Assembly (NCBI GenBank): GCA_036378175.1
Contig: DASUWY010000010.1
Location: 1 to 64,000, forward strand
From: Thermoleophilaceae bacterium
GTDB taxonomy: Bacteria > Actinomycetota > Thermoleophilia > Solirubrobacterales > Thermoleophilaceae
Direction of reading: 5' to 3'
DNA: 64,000 nucleotides
Shown: positions 23,600-32,851 of the stretch, piece by piece
Numbering within the stretch: the stretch's first letter is position 1
Layout: every line of letters begins with the position of its first letter
Made by a program: the position numbers and the translations under genes
The notes under the pieces: generated by a model
The model's database searches: none
Seen by the model: the letters and a program-made list of their open reading frames with translations, nothing else
Told to the model about the DNA's origin: nothing

Positions 23600-25735
23600 G
23601 TGTCTGGTCCCGCCTTGAGCCTCGTCCTGGTCGTGCACCGTGAGCAGGGATGGCTGCCTGAACTCACGCGATCCGTGCTGGAACAGGGGTTCTCCGACTT
23701 CGAGCTGGTGGCCATCGACGATGCGTCGGGCGACCATGCGCCCGCCATGCTCGACTCGCTGGCCGCGCGCGACCAGCGCGTGCGGGTCCGCCACCTGGCC
23801 CAGCGCGCCGGCCTCGGGGCGGCGCGCAACATGGCGCTCTCCGAGATGGCGCGGGGTCGCTTCGTGTGGTTCGTGGAGACCACCGATCTGCTTCCGCCCG
23901 GCGCGCTCGGAACGGTTGCGGCGCGGCTCGAGTCCACCTCGCCCGACGTGCTCGTGGTGCACCACTCGAGAGCCGACGTGTTCGGCGCGACCAGGCCGGG
24001 CCCGCACGCCGCCGCGCTCGAGGGGCCTGCGGGCACGCTCGAGGAGCGTTCTGCCCTCGTCGCGCTCGCTCCCGAGGCTTGGAACAAGGTGTTCTCCCGC
24101 GAGTTCCTGCTCTCCACCGGCGCGCGCTTCGGCGCGGGTGCGCACCACGAGCTGAGCGTCACCTGGCCGGCGCTGCTGGCCGCTTCCCGAATCGACTCGC
24201 TCGGGGAGGAGAGCTACGTGCGCAGGCGCCCGCCCAACGCGGTGGTGCACGGCTCGCCGCTCGACGTGTTCGCGCAGTACGAGGCCGTCTTCGCGTTCGA
24301 TGCCCCGGAGCCGCGTAAGCGGCTCGTACCTCCGTCGATGCTCCGTCACGAGCTCTCGCTGTTGGCGCGCCTGCCGGAGGCCCAGCGGGAGGAGTTCTTC
24401 ACGCGAATGTCGGCGGCGTGGCGGGCACATGGCGGCGGTGCCGCGCTAGGCAGCCGTGCACTGGAGCTGCGCGCGCGGGTGGTGGCCGGCGGCAGCTATC
24501 CGGCGTTCCGCGCGCTCGACGAGGCTGTGGGGCTCCGCCGCCGGGTGCGGCCCGCGCGCGTGAAGGCTGTGTCGCGCAAGGTGAAGCGCGCGATCACGCC
24601 CCGGAGGAATGACCTCCAGCGCCACTATCGCGCGAGGCTTCGCCAGCCCATCGATCCCGACCTGGCGGTGTTCGCCGCGTACTGGTTCCGCGGCTACTCG
24701 TGCAACCCGCGCGCGATCTACGAGAAGGCGCGTGAGCTCGTGCCCGGCTTCCACGGGGTGTGGGCGGTGAACACCGACGGCGCGGACGCCGTGCCCGACG
24801 GCGTGGAGTACGTGATGGCCGGCTCCCGCGAGTACTACGACTTGGTCGCGCGGGCGAAGTGGTTCGTGAACAACGTGAACTTCCCGAACAACCTCGTGAA
24901 GCGCGAGGGCACGGTGCACGTGATGACCCACCACGGAACGCCGCTCAAGGTGATGGGGCTCGACCAGCCTCAAGCCGGCCCGCCGCTGCTCCGCCGCTGC
25001 ATGCGCTGGGACTTCAGCATCGCGCAGAACGGGTTCACCACGCCGATCTGGGAGCGCGTGTATCCCGTGCCGGCTGAGACGCTGGAGGTGGGCTATCCTC
25101 GCGACGACGTGCTCGCGACCGCCGGAGACGAGGAGACCGAGCGGATCCGCGCCGAGCTGGGCATCGAGAGCGGCCGCAGGGTCATGCTCTACGCGCCCAC
25201 TCACCGCGAGTACCTAGAGGGATTCGTGCCGATGCTCGACGTCGCGGCTGTGGCCGACCGGCTCGGCCCGGACTGGGTGGTTCTCGCGCGCGCGCACTAC
25301 TTCTACGACAGCGCGGAGGGTCTCGCCGGCGGCCGGGTGATTGACGTGTCCGCGCACCGCTCGGTGGAGGAGCTCTGCATCGCCTCCGACGTGCTCGTCA
25401 CCGACTACTCGTCGCTCATGTTCGACTACGGCGTGCTCGACCGCCCGATCGTGATCCACGCGCCGGACTGGGAGGAGTACAAGGAGAGGCGCGGGGTGTA
25501 CTTCGACCTGATGGCCGAGCCGCCGGGGGTGATCACGAGAACCGAGGCGGAGCTCGTGGACGCGCTCTCGTCCGGATCCGCGTTCGGTGACGAGGCGAAC
25601 CGCCTGCGGGCCGCGTTCCGCGCTCGCTTCTGCCACCTCGACGATGGCCATGCGGCCGAGCGCGTTGTGCGGCGGGTGTGGCTCGGCGAGGAGCTGCCGT
25701 CGCCGGCGCCTGCGGTCGAGGCGGTGACGGGTTGA
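23600..25735 (+). CDS. GT2 glycosyltransferase fused to CDP-glycerol glycerophosphotransferase (TagB/TagF-like)
   Basis: Bifunctional 711-residue protein, peripheral to the membrane. The N-terminal GT2 domain (1 to about 220) has LSLVLVVHREQGWLPELTRS and VAIDDASGDHAPAMLDS. The C-terminal glycerophosphotransferase domain (about 350-700) has HVMTHHGTPLKVMGLD, LYAPTHREYLEG, VLVTDYSSLMFDYGVLDRP and a terminal FCHLDDGHAAERVV. Such enzymes polymerise glycerol or ribitol phosphate in teichoic-acid-like chains. GTG start at 23600 gives the GT2 first strand. Its stop overlaps the sulfotransferase start (TTGA) and a larger relative follows, so the three genes are one operon. Donor may not be CDP-glycerol. 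Confidence 0.85.
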   Translation: MSGPALSLVLVVHREQGWLPELTRSVLEQGFSDFELVAIDDASGDHAPAMLDSLAARDQRVRVRHLAQRAGLGAARNMALSEMARGRFVWFVETTDLLPPGALGTVAARLESTSPDVLVVHHSRADVFGATRPGPHAAALEGPAGTLEERSALVALAPEAWNKVFSREFLLSTGARFGAGAHHELSVTWPALLAASRIDSLGEESYVRRRPPNAVVHGSPLDVFAQYEAVFAFDAPEPRKRLVPPSMLRHELSLLARLPEAQREEFFTRMSAAWRAHGGGAALGSRALELRARVVAGGSYPAFRALDEAVGLRRRVRPARVKAVSRKVKRAITPRRNDLQRHYRARLRQPIDPDLAVFAAYWFRGYSCNPRAIYEKARELVPGFHGVWAVNTDGADAVPDGVEYVMAGSREYYDLVARAKWFVNNVNFPNNLVKREGTVHVMTHHGTPLKVMGLDQPQAGPPLLRRCMRWDFSIAQNGFTTPIWERVYPVPAETLEVGYPRDDVLATAGDEETERIRAELGIESGRRVMLYAPTHREYLEGFVPMLDVAAVADRLGPDWVVLARAHYFYDSAEGLAGGRVIDVSAHRSVEELCIASDVLVTDYSSLMFDYGVLDRPIVIHAPDWEEYKERRGVYFDLMAEPPGVITRTEAELVDALSSGSAFGDEANRLRAAFRARFCHLDDGHAAERVVRRVWLGEELPSPAPAVEAVTG

Positions 25736-26739
25736 GCGCCGCCGGCGGGCGCCGTCTCGTGCTCGTTGCGGGCATGGGGCGCAGCGGCACGAGCCTGATG
25801 ACGGGGATCCTCGGCAAGGTCGGGTTCCACATCCCCCAGCCCGAGATCGGGGCCGACGAGACCAACCCGCGCGGCTTCGGCGAGCCCGAGTGGGTGGTGA
25901 ACTTCCACAAGCGCGTGATGCGCAAGCTGCGCGTGACGGTCTACGACGCGCGCCCGGCGGCGTGGGAGAAGACCGATGCCACGGCCGGCGACGAGGAGAT
26001 TCGTGGCGAGCTGCGCCAGTGGTTAAAGGGGGAGCTCGAGCACGCGGAGGCGGTGGTGGTTAAGGACCCGCGGGTGGGCTGGTTCCTCACGCTGTGGACC
26101 GCCTGCGCGGCGGACCTCGGAGTGCCCACCTCGTTCATCGGCATGATGCGCCACCCGGCGGAGAGCCTCACCAGCGCGCGCAAGTGGTACGGCGACTGGC
26201 AGACCGACGCCAGCCGCGCGGCCTCGTGGCTCAACGTGATGCTCGAGACCGAGCGCAAGACGCGCGAGATGCCGCGGGCGTTCGTGAGGTACGAGGACCT
26301 GCTGGCGAACTGGGATCAGCAGGTGCGGCGGGTGGGCGAGGCGGTCGGGGATCCGCTGTTGAGCGGGCTCGAGCGCGAGCGCTTCCCGCAGGTGGACGAG
26401 TTCGTCGATCCCACTCTCCACCGCAACCGCGTGGGGTGGGAGGAGCTCGAGGTGCCGCCGTCGGTCCGCGACATGGCGGAGCGCGTGTGGGGCGAGCTCC
26501 AGCCGCTGGCCGATGCCGGCGGCGACGGCCCGGAGGTGCGCGCGGCGCTCGATGCGTCGCATGCCGAGTACGACGCCTTCTACAGCGAGGCGGAGGCGAT
26601 CACGCAGTCGTCGGTCACCGCGGTGAAGCCGCGCGGAAAGAAGAAGGCCCCGCCGCCGGCGCCGAACCTCTACGTGCGGGTGGCGCGGCGCATCCCGGTG
26701 AGCTACCGCAAGCGCATCCGCCGAGCCTTCGGCGCCTAG
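25732..26739 (+). CDS. sulfotransferase family protein
   Basis: PAPS-dependent sulfotransferase-like protein, 335 residues, cytoplasmic. The 5'-phosphosulfate-binding loop is VLVAGMGRSGTSLMTGILGK near residue 10, the 3'-phosphate-binding segment is SFIGMMRHPAESLTSARKWY near 140, and FVRYEDLLANWDQQ is the usual later motif. Start: TTG at 25732 overlaps the stop of the upstream transferase (TTGA). It sits between two GT2/glycerophosphotransferase fusions, so a sugar or polyol of an envelope polymer is the probable acceptor (inference). The C-terminal 40 residues are basic (RGKKKAPPPAPN then RKRIRRAFGA). Confidence 0.85.
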   Translation: MSAAGGRRLVLVAGMGRSGTSLMTGILGKVGFHIPQPEIGADETNPRGFGEPEWVVNFHKRVMRKLRVTVYDARPAAWEKTDATAGDEEIRGELRQWLKGELEHAEAVVVKDPRVGWFLTLWTACAADLGVPTSFIGMMRHPAESLTSARKWYGDWQTDASRAASWLNVMLETERKTREMPRAFVRYEDLLANWDQQVRRVGEAVGDPLLSGLERERFPQVDEFVDPTLHRNRVGWEELEVPPSVRDMAERVWGELQPLADAGGDGPEVRAALDASHAEYDAFYSEAEAITQSSVTAVKPRGKKKAPPPAPNLYVRVARRIPVSYRKRIRRAFGA

Positions 26740-26748
26740 ATTTCTCCC

Positions 26749-29700
26749 GTGCCGCTCATCAGCGCCGTAGTGCCGATCTACAACGTCGAGGACTACCTGC
26801 GTCCCTGCCTCGAGTCGATCGCCGCGCAGACCGTGCAGGACTTCGAGGTGATCATGGTCAACGACGGGAGCACGGACGGCAGCGCCGCCATCGCCGAGGA
26901 GTTCGCCGCCGCCGACCCGCGCTTCATCCTGGTCACCCAGCCGAACGGCGGCCTCAGCCGTGCACGCAACACCGGCTCGGCGGAGGCCACAGGCGAGTAC
27001 CTCTGGTTCGTGGACAGCGACGACCTGATCCCTGCGGACGCCTTCGAGCTGCTGGTCACGCCGCTGCAGGAGACGGGCTCCGATTTCGCCACGGGCAACG
27101 CCAACCGGCTCACCGAGACCGGGATCGTGCCCGCGCGCTTCCTCGCCCGCGCGTTCGAGCGCACACGGCTCAGGACGCACATCACGAAGTTCCGCCCACT
27201 GCTCGCGGACCGCACGGCATGGAACAAGCTCTGGCGCAGGTCCTTCTGGGAGGAGAACGGCTTCCGCTTCCCGGACGGGCGCATCCACGAGGACATCCCG
27301 GTCACGCTCCCGGCCCACTTCAAGGCCCGCTCGGTGGACGTGATCGCGGAGCCGGTCTACCTCTACCGCGTCCGCGAGGGCGCGAACCTGTCGATCACCC
27401 AGCGCCGGCTCGAGAACAAGGCGCTGCTCGACCGCATGAGCGCGGTGGAGGAGGTGCGCGACTTCCTCGCGAAGGAGGGGCCGCGCCGCGCGCGCCGCTG
27501 GTACGAGCAGAGCGTGGTGGAGGAGGACCTTCGCTACTACCTGGACGTGCTCGGTGGTGCGTCCGACGAGTACCGCGAGCTCTTCCTCGACCGGGCGAAC
27601 GCGTTTCTCGAACAGGCGAGCCGCGGCATCTATCGCGACCTGCCGGCGATCGACAGGCTCAAGTGGCACCTCGTGCGGCGGCGGATGATGCCGGAGCTGC
27701 TGCAGGTGCTCCGCTTCCAGCGGGAGCGTCTGCGCGAGACGCCGCCGGTGCGCGTGGGCCGGAGGTGGTACGGGGACTACCCCTTTCGCACCGATCCCGA
27801 GCTGAAGATCCCGCGCTCGGTCTACCGCCTGCGTGAGGAGCTGGTGGTGTCGCCGCGGGTGGACGACCTGCGCTTCGACGGCGACGAGTTGAAGATCGGC
27901 GGGTACGCGTTCATCTCGGGACTGGGCGCTCCTGAGCGCGACTCGCAGCGCGTGACCGTGACGGTGGTGCGGCGCGGGAGGCTCCTGCGCGTTCGCATGC
28001 GCACGTCCGCCATCCGCCTGCGCGCGCAGGTGGTGCACCGGCCGGAGGTCACGGCGAACACGTCGCAGGCCTCCGCGGACGCGCAGTGGTCCGGCTTCGA
28101 GGCCACGCTGCCGCCGGGCAAGCTGCGCTCGCTCGGACGCTGGCGGCCCGGCACGTGGGACCTGTACGTGACCGTGCGCGCCGGCGGCGTGACCCGGCGG
28201 CGCTCGCGCTTCTTCGTCGACAGCCCGCGCCCGGTGCGCGCGGTCGACCACGTGCTCTCCAACGGCATGTGGCTGAAGGCCACCCCCGCCCAGACCGGCG
28301 AGATCGCTCTGCACCTGCGCGACGGCTGGGCGAGCATCGTGAGCCACCGTCTGGTGGACGGCGCGGTGGAGCTGTCCGGCCGCATGCACGGCGCTGGCAC
28401 AGCGCTGCGCCTCGCGCGCCCCGGCTCGCAGAAGCTCGAGTTCCCGCTCGAGCGCAGCCGTGACTCGGGCGAGTTCTCCGTGCGGGTGCCGCTCGACGAG
28501 CTTGCCAGCGCGGCCGAGCGGGCCACGTCCGAGCCGCAGGGGAGCGACTACGCGGGCGCGAAGCTCTGGAACCTCTGGGTGGTGGGCAAGGGAGCGGGCC
28601 GGCGGCGAGTGTCGCTCGAGGAGCACGTGCGTGAGGGCTCGTGGCCGTGTGGCCACCAGGAGCTGGCGCTCGTGCGCACGAAGGACGGCGACGCCGTGTT
28701 GCTCGCCCGGACGCCGCAGCCACTGGTGGACGAGGCGCTCTGGACCGACTCCGGGGAGCTCGAGCTGTCGGGCGAGCTTGGCGCGGGCGGGGCGCAGTTC
28801 CAGGAGCTGCTGCTGGTTGGGAGGCACTATCTGCTCGAGTACGCCTTCCCTCTGCGAGTGGAGGGCAGCCGCTTCCGCGCGACGCTCACGCCGGGTCACG
28901 TGCGGTCTCTTGCCGGTGAGCTGCCGCTCCGCGAGGGCAAGTGGGACCTGTTCGCACGCGAAGACGCGGAAGGCGCCAGGACGCCCGTCTTGATGACCCA
29001 GCAGCTGTACGAGCGGCTGCCCATGGAGCAAGTGATCCGGCACAAGACCTTCCTGCTCACCGTCACCCCGCAGCTCCAGGTGGTGGTGACCGCGCACCGC
29101 GACCTCGACGACGACGGCGAGCGCGGGCGCTTCCATCAGAACCAGCTGCGCGAGCACGTGTACACGCCGGCGCGCGAGCAGCCGCTGCGCGACGCCGTGG
29201 TGTTCATCAGCTTCGGCGGCCGCCAGTACGCGGACAGCCCGCGTGCCCTGCACGAGGAGCTCCTGCGGCGCGGCTCCTCACTCGAGCATCTGTGGGTGGT
29301 TCGCGACGGCCGCGCCGCGATCCCTCCGGGCGGGACGGTGATTCGCGCGGGCAGCCGCGAGTACTACGAGGCAATGGCTCGCGCGCGATTCGTCGTGGCC
29401 AACGTCTTCCTGCCCAAGTGGTTCAGGAGCCGTCCCGACCAGGTGGTGGTGCAGACGCTCCAGGGCACGCCGCTCAAGCGCGTCGGCCTCGACGTGCCGC
29501 ACCTGCGCAGCACGATGCGGCTCTCGTGGCACTGGGAGGACCAGATGGCGAGCTGGAAGTACCTGCTATCGGCCTCGGGCTTCGCCTCTCCGATCCTGCG
29601 GGACGCCTACGGCTTCGAGGGCGAGATCCTGGAGCTCGGCCTTCCGCGCAACGACGTGCTGGCGGGTCCGGGACGCGAGCAGACCGCGCGCGAGGTGAGG

Positions 29701-30273
29701 CGTGCGCTGGGGATCCCGGAGGGCGACCGCGTGGTTCTGTATGCGCCCACGTTCCGCGACCACGTGGTGGACAGGCGCGGCCGCCACCGGATGGACCAGC
29801 ACCTTGATGTGGCGCCCGTGCTTGACGCGCTCGGCCCGGACGCCTGGCTGCTCATCCGCAAGCACCCGTCGGTGGCGGACGCGGTGGACACGGGCGGCCT
29901 CGAGCGGGTTCTCGACGTGTCGATGTGGCCGAGCGCGAACGAGCTGCTGGCGGCCGCTGACGTTCTCATCACGGACTACTCGGCGCTCGCCTTCGACTTC
30001 GCCAACACCGGCCGCCCGATGATCTTCTTCGCCTACGACCTCGACACCTACCGGGACGAGATCCGCGGCTTCTACATCGACTACGAGGCCGAGGTGCCTG
30101 GCCCGATCGTGCGCACCACCGACGAGCTGGCGGACGCGCTGCGCTCGCTGGACGGCGCGGTTCCGCCCGAGTACGCGGACCGCTACCGCGCCTGGCGCCA
30201 GCGCTTCTGCCCGCTCGACGATGGCGAGGCGTCCGCGCGCCTGATCGAGCGGTTGTTCGCCGCCAGCGCCTAG
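26749..30273 (+). CDS. large GT2 / beta-sandwich / glycerophosphotransferase fusion (TagF-like)
   Basis: Protein of 1174 residues. N-terminal GT2 domain (1 to about 300) with SAVVPIYNVEDYLRPCLESI, VIMVNDGSTDGSAAIAEEFA and FVDSDDLIP; this copy keeps the classic acidic motifs. The middle (about 350-790) is made of beta-rich modules without recognised motif, perhaps two or three Ig-like units. The C-terminal PF04464-type domain (about 820-1170) has VVQTLQGTPLKRVGLDVP, LYAPTFRDHVVDRRG, VLITDYSALAFDFANTGRP and FCPLDDGEASARL. Starts 9 bp after the sulfotransferase with GTG. Probably makes or extends a glycosylated polyol-phosphate chain. Its TAG stop shares CTAG with the convergent dehydrogenase. 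Confidence 0.85.
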   Translation: MPLISAVVPIYNVEDYLRPCLESIAAQTVQDFEVIMVNDGSTDGSAAIAEEFAAADPRFILVTQPNGGLSRARNTGSAEATGEYLWFVDSDDLIPADAFELLVTPLQETGSDFATGNANRLTETGIVPARFLARAFERTRLRTHITKFRPLLADRTAWNKLWRRSFWEENGFRFPDGRIHEDIPVTLPAHFKARSVDVIAEPVYLYRVREGANLSITQRRLENKALLDRMSAVEEVRDFLAKEGPRRARRWYEQSVVEEDLRYYLDVLGGASDEYRELFLDRANAFLEQASRGIYRDLPAIDRLKWHLVRRRMMPELLQVLRFQRERLRETPPVRVGRRWYGDYPFRTDPELKIPRSVYRLREELVVSPRVDDLRFDGDELKIGGYAFISGLGAPERDSQRVTVTVVRRGRLLRVRMRTSAIRLRAQVVHRPEVTANTSQASADAQWSGFEATLPPGKLRSLGRWRPGTWDLYVTVRAGGVTRRRSRFFVDSPRPVRAVDHVLSNGMWLKATPAQTGEIALHLRDGWASIVSHRLVDGAVELSGRMHGAGTALRLARPGSQKLEFPLERSRDSGEFSVRVPLDELASAAERATSEPQGSDYAGAKLWNLWVVGKGAGRRRVSLEEHVREGSWPCGHQELALVRTKDGDAVLLARTPQPLVDEALWTDSGELELSGELGAGGAQFQELLLVGRHYLLEYAFPLRVEGSRFRATLTPGHVRSLAGELPLREGKWDLFAREDAEGARTPVLMTQQLYERLPMEQVIRHKTFLLTVTPQLQVVVTAHRDLDDDGERGRFHQNQLREHVYTPAREQPLRDAVVFISFGGRQYADSPRALHEELLRRGSSLEHLWVVRDGRAAIPPGGTVIRAGSREYYEAMARARFVVANVFLPKWFRSRPDQVVVQTLQGTPLKRVGLDVPHLRSTMRLSWHWEDQMASWKYLLSASGFASPILRDAYGFEGEILELGLPRNDVLAGPGREQTAREVRRALGIPEGDRVVLYAPTFRDHVVDRRGRHRMDQHLDVAPVLDALGPDAWLLIRKHPSVADAVDTGGLERVLDVSMWPSANELLAAADVLITDYSALAFDFANTGRPMIFFAYDLDTYRDEIRGFYIDYEAEVPGPIVRTTDELADALRSLDGAVPPEYADRYRAWRQRFCPLDDGEASARLIERLFAASA

Positions 30274-31373
30274 AGCTCGATCACGCTGCGGATGCCGTCC
30301 TGGGCCTCCATCAGCTCGAAGCCCCTGTTCACCTCGTCGAGCGAAATGCGGTGCGAGATGAAGGGGTCAACGTCAATGTCGCCGTCGAGGTAGCGCTGCA
30401 CGAGCTCGGGCACCTGGTCGCGCCCCTTCACGCCGCCGAACGATGACCCTGCCACGCGGCGGCCGGTGATGAGGAAGCGCGGCACGATGTCGAGCGTCTC
30501 GCCCTTGCCCGCCACGCCGATCACGGTGCAGAGGCCCCAGCCCATGCGCGCGGTCTCCACCGCCTGGCGCATCACTGACACGAGCCCGGTGGCCTCGAAC
30601 GTGTAGTCGGCGCCGAAGCCGCCGGTCTCCTCGAGGATCCGCTCGCCGGTGTGCTCGTCCGCCCGCCAGAGGTCCGTGGCGCCCTGGCCCTTCGCCAGCT
30701 CGAGCCGGTCGTCGGAGAGGTCGACGCAGATGATCCGCTCCGCGCCCTGCAGCCGGCAGCCGGCCACCGCGCCGAGGCCCACCATGCCCGCGCCGAACAC
30801 CAGGCACGTGGAGCCGGGCTCCACCCTGGCGGTGTACATCGCGGCGCCGAGCCCGGTGGAGAGGCCGCAGGCGAACAGGCACGCGCGGTCGAGCGGGGCG
30901 TCGGGCGCGATCTTCGCCAGCGCGATCTCCGGCATCACGGTGGCTTCCGCGAACGTGCTCGTGCCCATGAAGTGGCGAATCGGGTGGCCGTCTCTCGATA
31001 GGCGCGTGGTGCCGTCCGGGAGGTAGCCCTTGTTCTGCTGCTCGCGGATGGCGAGGCAGAGGTTGGTCTTCGGGCTCTTGCAGTGGATGCACTCGCGGCA
31101 CTGCGGCGAGAAGAGGGTGACCACGTGGTCGCCTGGCTGCACGCTCGTAACGCCGTCGCCCACGGCCTCCACCACTCCCGCGCCCTCGTGGCCGAGGACG
31201 GTGGGAGCGTAGCCGGAGGGATCGGCGCCGGAGGCCGTGTAGAGGTCGGTGTGGCAGACGCCACACGCCGCCAGCTTCACGAGCACCTCGCCCTTTGCCG
31301 GAGGCGCGAGCTCCACGTCCTGCACCTTCAGCGGTTTGCCGAACTCCTCCAGCACGGCGGCACGTATCTGCAT
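30270..31373 (-). CDS. class III zinc alcohol dehydrogenase (S-hydroxymethyl-thiol / NDMA-type)
   Basis: Zn-dependent, NAD-binding medium-chain dehydrogenase of 367 residues. Catalytic zinc ligands are in CGVCHTD and GHEGAGVVE; the structural zinc site is CRECIHCKSPKTNLC; the Rossmann motif is VFGAGMVGLGAVAGC with CVDLSDDRLE giving NAD preference. In actinobacteria this family includes mycothiol-dependent formaldehyde dehydrogenase and NDMA-linked alcohol dehydrogenases; sequence alone does not decide between them. ATG at 31373 is the natural family start (MQIRAAVLEEFGKPL). Only 34 bp separate it from the divergent FAD oxidoreductase. Confidence 0.9.
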   Translation of the reverse strand: MQIRAAVLEEFGKPLKVQDVELAPPAKGEVLVKLAACGVCHTDLYTASGADPSGYAPTVLGHEGAGVVEAVGDGVTSVQPGDHVVTLFSPQCRECIHCKSPKTNLCLAIREQQNKGYLPDGTTRLSRDGHPIRHFMGTSTFAEATVMPEIALAKIAPDAPLDRACLFACGLSTGLGAAMYTARVEPGSTCLVFGAGMVGLGAVAGCRLQGAERIICVDLSDDRLELAKGQGATDLWRADEHTGERILEETGGFGADYTFEATGLVSVMRQAVETARMGWGLCTVIGVAGKGETLDIVPRFLITGRRVAGSSFGGVKGRDQVPELVQRYLDGDIDVDPFISHRISLDEVNRGFELMEAQDGIRSVIEL

Positions 31374-31407
31374 GCGCGGATATTCGCATCCGGGTAACCC
31401 TGTGGCC

Positions 31408-32826
31408 ATGGTGGTGGTGATCGGGGCAGGGCACAACGGGCTCGTGGCGGCGGTGCGGCTGGCCGCTGCCGGCGTCGATGTGACCGTGCTCGAGGCCGCC
31501 GATGCTCCCGGCGGCGGCGTTCGCTCGGATGCGCTGACGCTACCGGGCTTCATACATGACACGTGTTCCGGCTTCTTTCCGTTGACCGCGGCCTCGCCGG
31601 CGTTTCGTGCTCTGGAGCTGGATGTGGATTGGGTGAATCCGGAGCGGCCGATGGCACACGTGTTCGAGGACGGGTCGGCGATCTCGCTGCTGCGGGATCT
31701 GGATGCCACGGCCGCCGTGGTCGGGGAGCCGTGGCGGCGGCTGGTGAAGCGGCTCTGCGCGGTGCGCTCTCCTCTGATCCGAGCCGCCCTAGGACGCTTC
31801 CCGCCGGTGCGACCGCTGATCGAGCTGGGGAAGGAGGCGGTGTTGCTCGCTCCGCTGGCTCCGCTGCCCTCGTCGGTGCTCGGGCGACGGCTGTTCGGCG
31901 ACGACGACCGGCGCGCCGCGTGGCTCGCCGGCTCGGGCGCGCATGCGGACATCCCGCCATCGATGCCCGGCAGCGGCGCCTTCTCCCTCGGGCTCAATTT
32001 TCTGGGTCACCTGGTGGGCTGGCCGTTTCCCAGAGGCGGGGCGCAGGGGTTGACGGATGCGCTCGTGGAGCGGCTGCGGTGGCACGGAGGCGAAGTGCGC
32101 TGCGGGGTGGAGGTGCGAAGCATTGAGGAGCTGAAAGCGGATGCCGTGCTCTGCACCGCCAGCCCGGCCGTGTTGATGCGGCTCGTGCCCGAGGGCGCGC
32201 TGCCCGGGCGCCTTCGGCGCTGGGACTACGGGCTCGGCACGCTCAAGCTCGACTATGGGCTGCGGGGGCCGGTGCCGTGGCTGTCTGACGAGGCTCGTCG
32301 CGCCGCTGTTGTGCACGTTGGCGGTCCGCTCGATGAGATCGCCGGCTCGCTCGATCAGGCAATAAAGGGGGAGTTCCCGTCGCGGCCGGTGCTGGTGGTG
32401 GGCCAGCACACGCTTTTCGACTCGTCGCGGGCCCCTGCGGGCCAGCACACGCTCTACGTCTACGCGCGCGTGCCGCAGCGCCCAGGGCTCTCCTCGGACG
32501 AGATGGCCGAGCGCGTGGAGGCCCGGATCGAGCGCTTCGCACCCGGCTTCCGCTCCACGGTGCTGGCGCGCTCGATCCGAACGCCCGCCGAGATCGAGCG
32601 CGACAACCCGAGCATGGCCGGCGGCGACCTCGCCAGCGGCAGCCTCGTGCCGCAGCAACAGCTGATGTTCCGCCCGCACCCCCGGCTATGCCGCTACCGA
32701 ACGCCGCTCGACGGCCTATACGTGGCGGGCGGCTGGGTGTACCCCGGCCCGGGCGTCCACGGAATGCCGGGCTGGAACGCGGCCCAAACGATCCTCGAAG
32801 ACCTACGTGGTCGATCTAGAAGCTGA
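31408..32826 (+). CDS. FAD-dependent phytoene-desaturase-like oxidoreductase
   Basis: Flavoprotein of 472 residues. The dinucleotide-binding motif is VVVIGAGHNGLVAAVRLAAA at the very start, followed by VTVLEAADAPGGGVRSD, and the C-terminal FAD motif is GLYVAGGWVYPGPGVHGMPG. It belongs to the phytoene desaturase/amine-oxidase superfamily, in the uncharacterised branch near human PYROXD2 rather than true carotenoid desaturases. No carotenoid genes lie nearby. ATG at 31408 chosen because it begins exactly at the first beta strand. The 3' end forms one arm of a strong hairpin shared with the convergent ligase gene. Confidence 0.8.
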   Translation: MVVVIGAGHNGLVAAVRLAAAGVDVTVLEAADAPGGGVRSDALTLPGFIHDTCSGFFPLTAASPAFRALELDVDWVNPERPMAHVFEDGSAISLLRDLDATAAVVGEPWRRLVKRLCAVRSPLIRAALGRFPPVRPLIELGKEAVLLAPLAPLPSSVLGRRLFGDDDRRAAWLAGSGAHADIPPSMPGSGAFSLGLNFLGHLVGWPFPRGGAQGLTDALVERLRWHGGEVRCGVEVRSIEELKADAVLCTASPAVLMRLVPEGALPGRLRRWDYGLGTLKLDYGLRGPVPWLSDEARRAAVVHVGGPLDEIAGSLDQAIKGEFPSRPVLVVGQHTLFDSSRAPAGQHTLYVYARVPQRPGLSSDEMAERVEARIERFAPGFRSTVLARSIRTPAEIERDNPSMAGGDLASGSLVPQQQLMFRPHPRLCRYRTPLDGLYVAGGWVYPGPGVHGMPGWNAAQTILEDLRGRSRS

Positions 32827-32851
32827 CTATCAGCCTTTAGATCAACCACGT
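32805..32851. terminator. bidirectional terminator hairpin between convergent genes
   Basis: ACGTGGTCGATCTA (32805-32818) is inversely repeated as TAGATCAACCACGT (32838-32851), 13 of 14 pairs, and the interior GCTGA-CTA-TCAGC (32822-32834) closes a second stem. The whole 47-bp structure spans the stop codons of both the FAD oxidoreductase (32824-32826) and the acyl-CoA ligase (32842-32844), so the stem is partly coding on each side. Confidence 0.75.

Noticed and set aside
26023-29253. Very long open frame (over 1000 codons) on the minus strand
   Set aside because: It is antisense of the sulfotransferase and giant fusion genes. High G+C with third-position bias leaves antisense frames open, and its composition (Arg, His, Val, Leu runs) has no family motifs.
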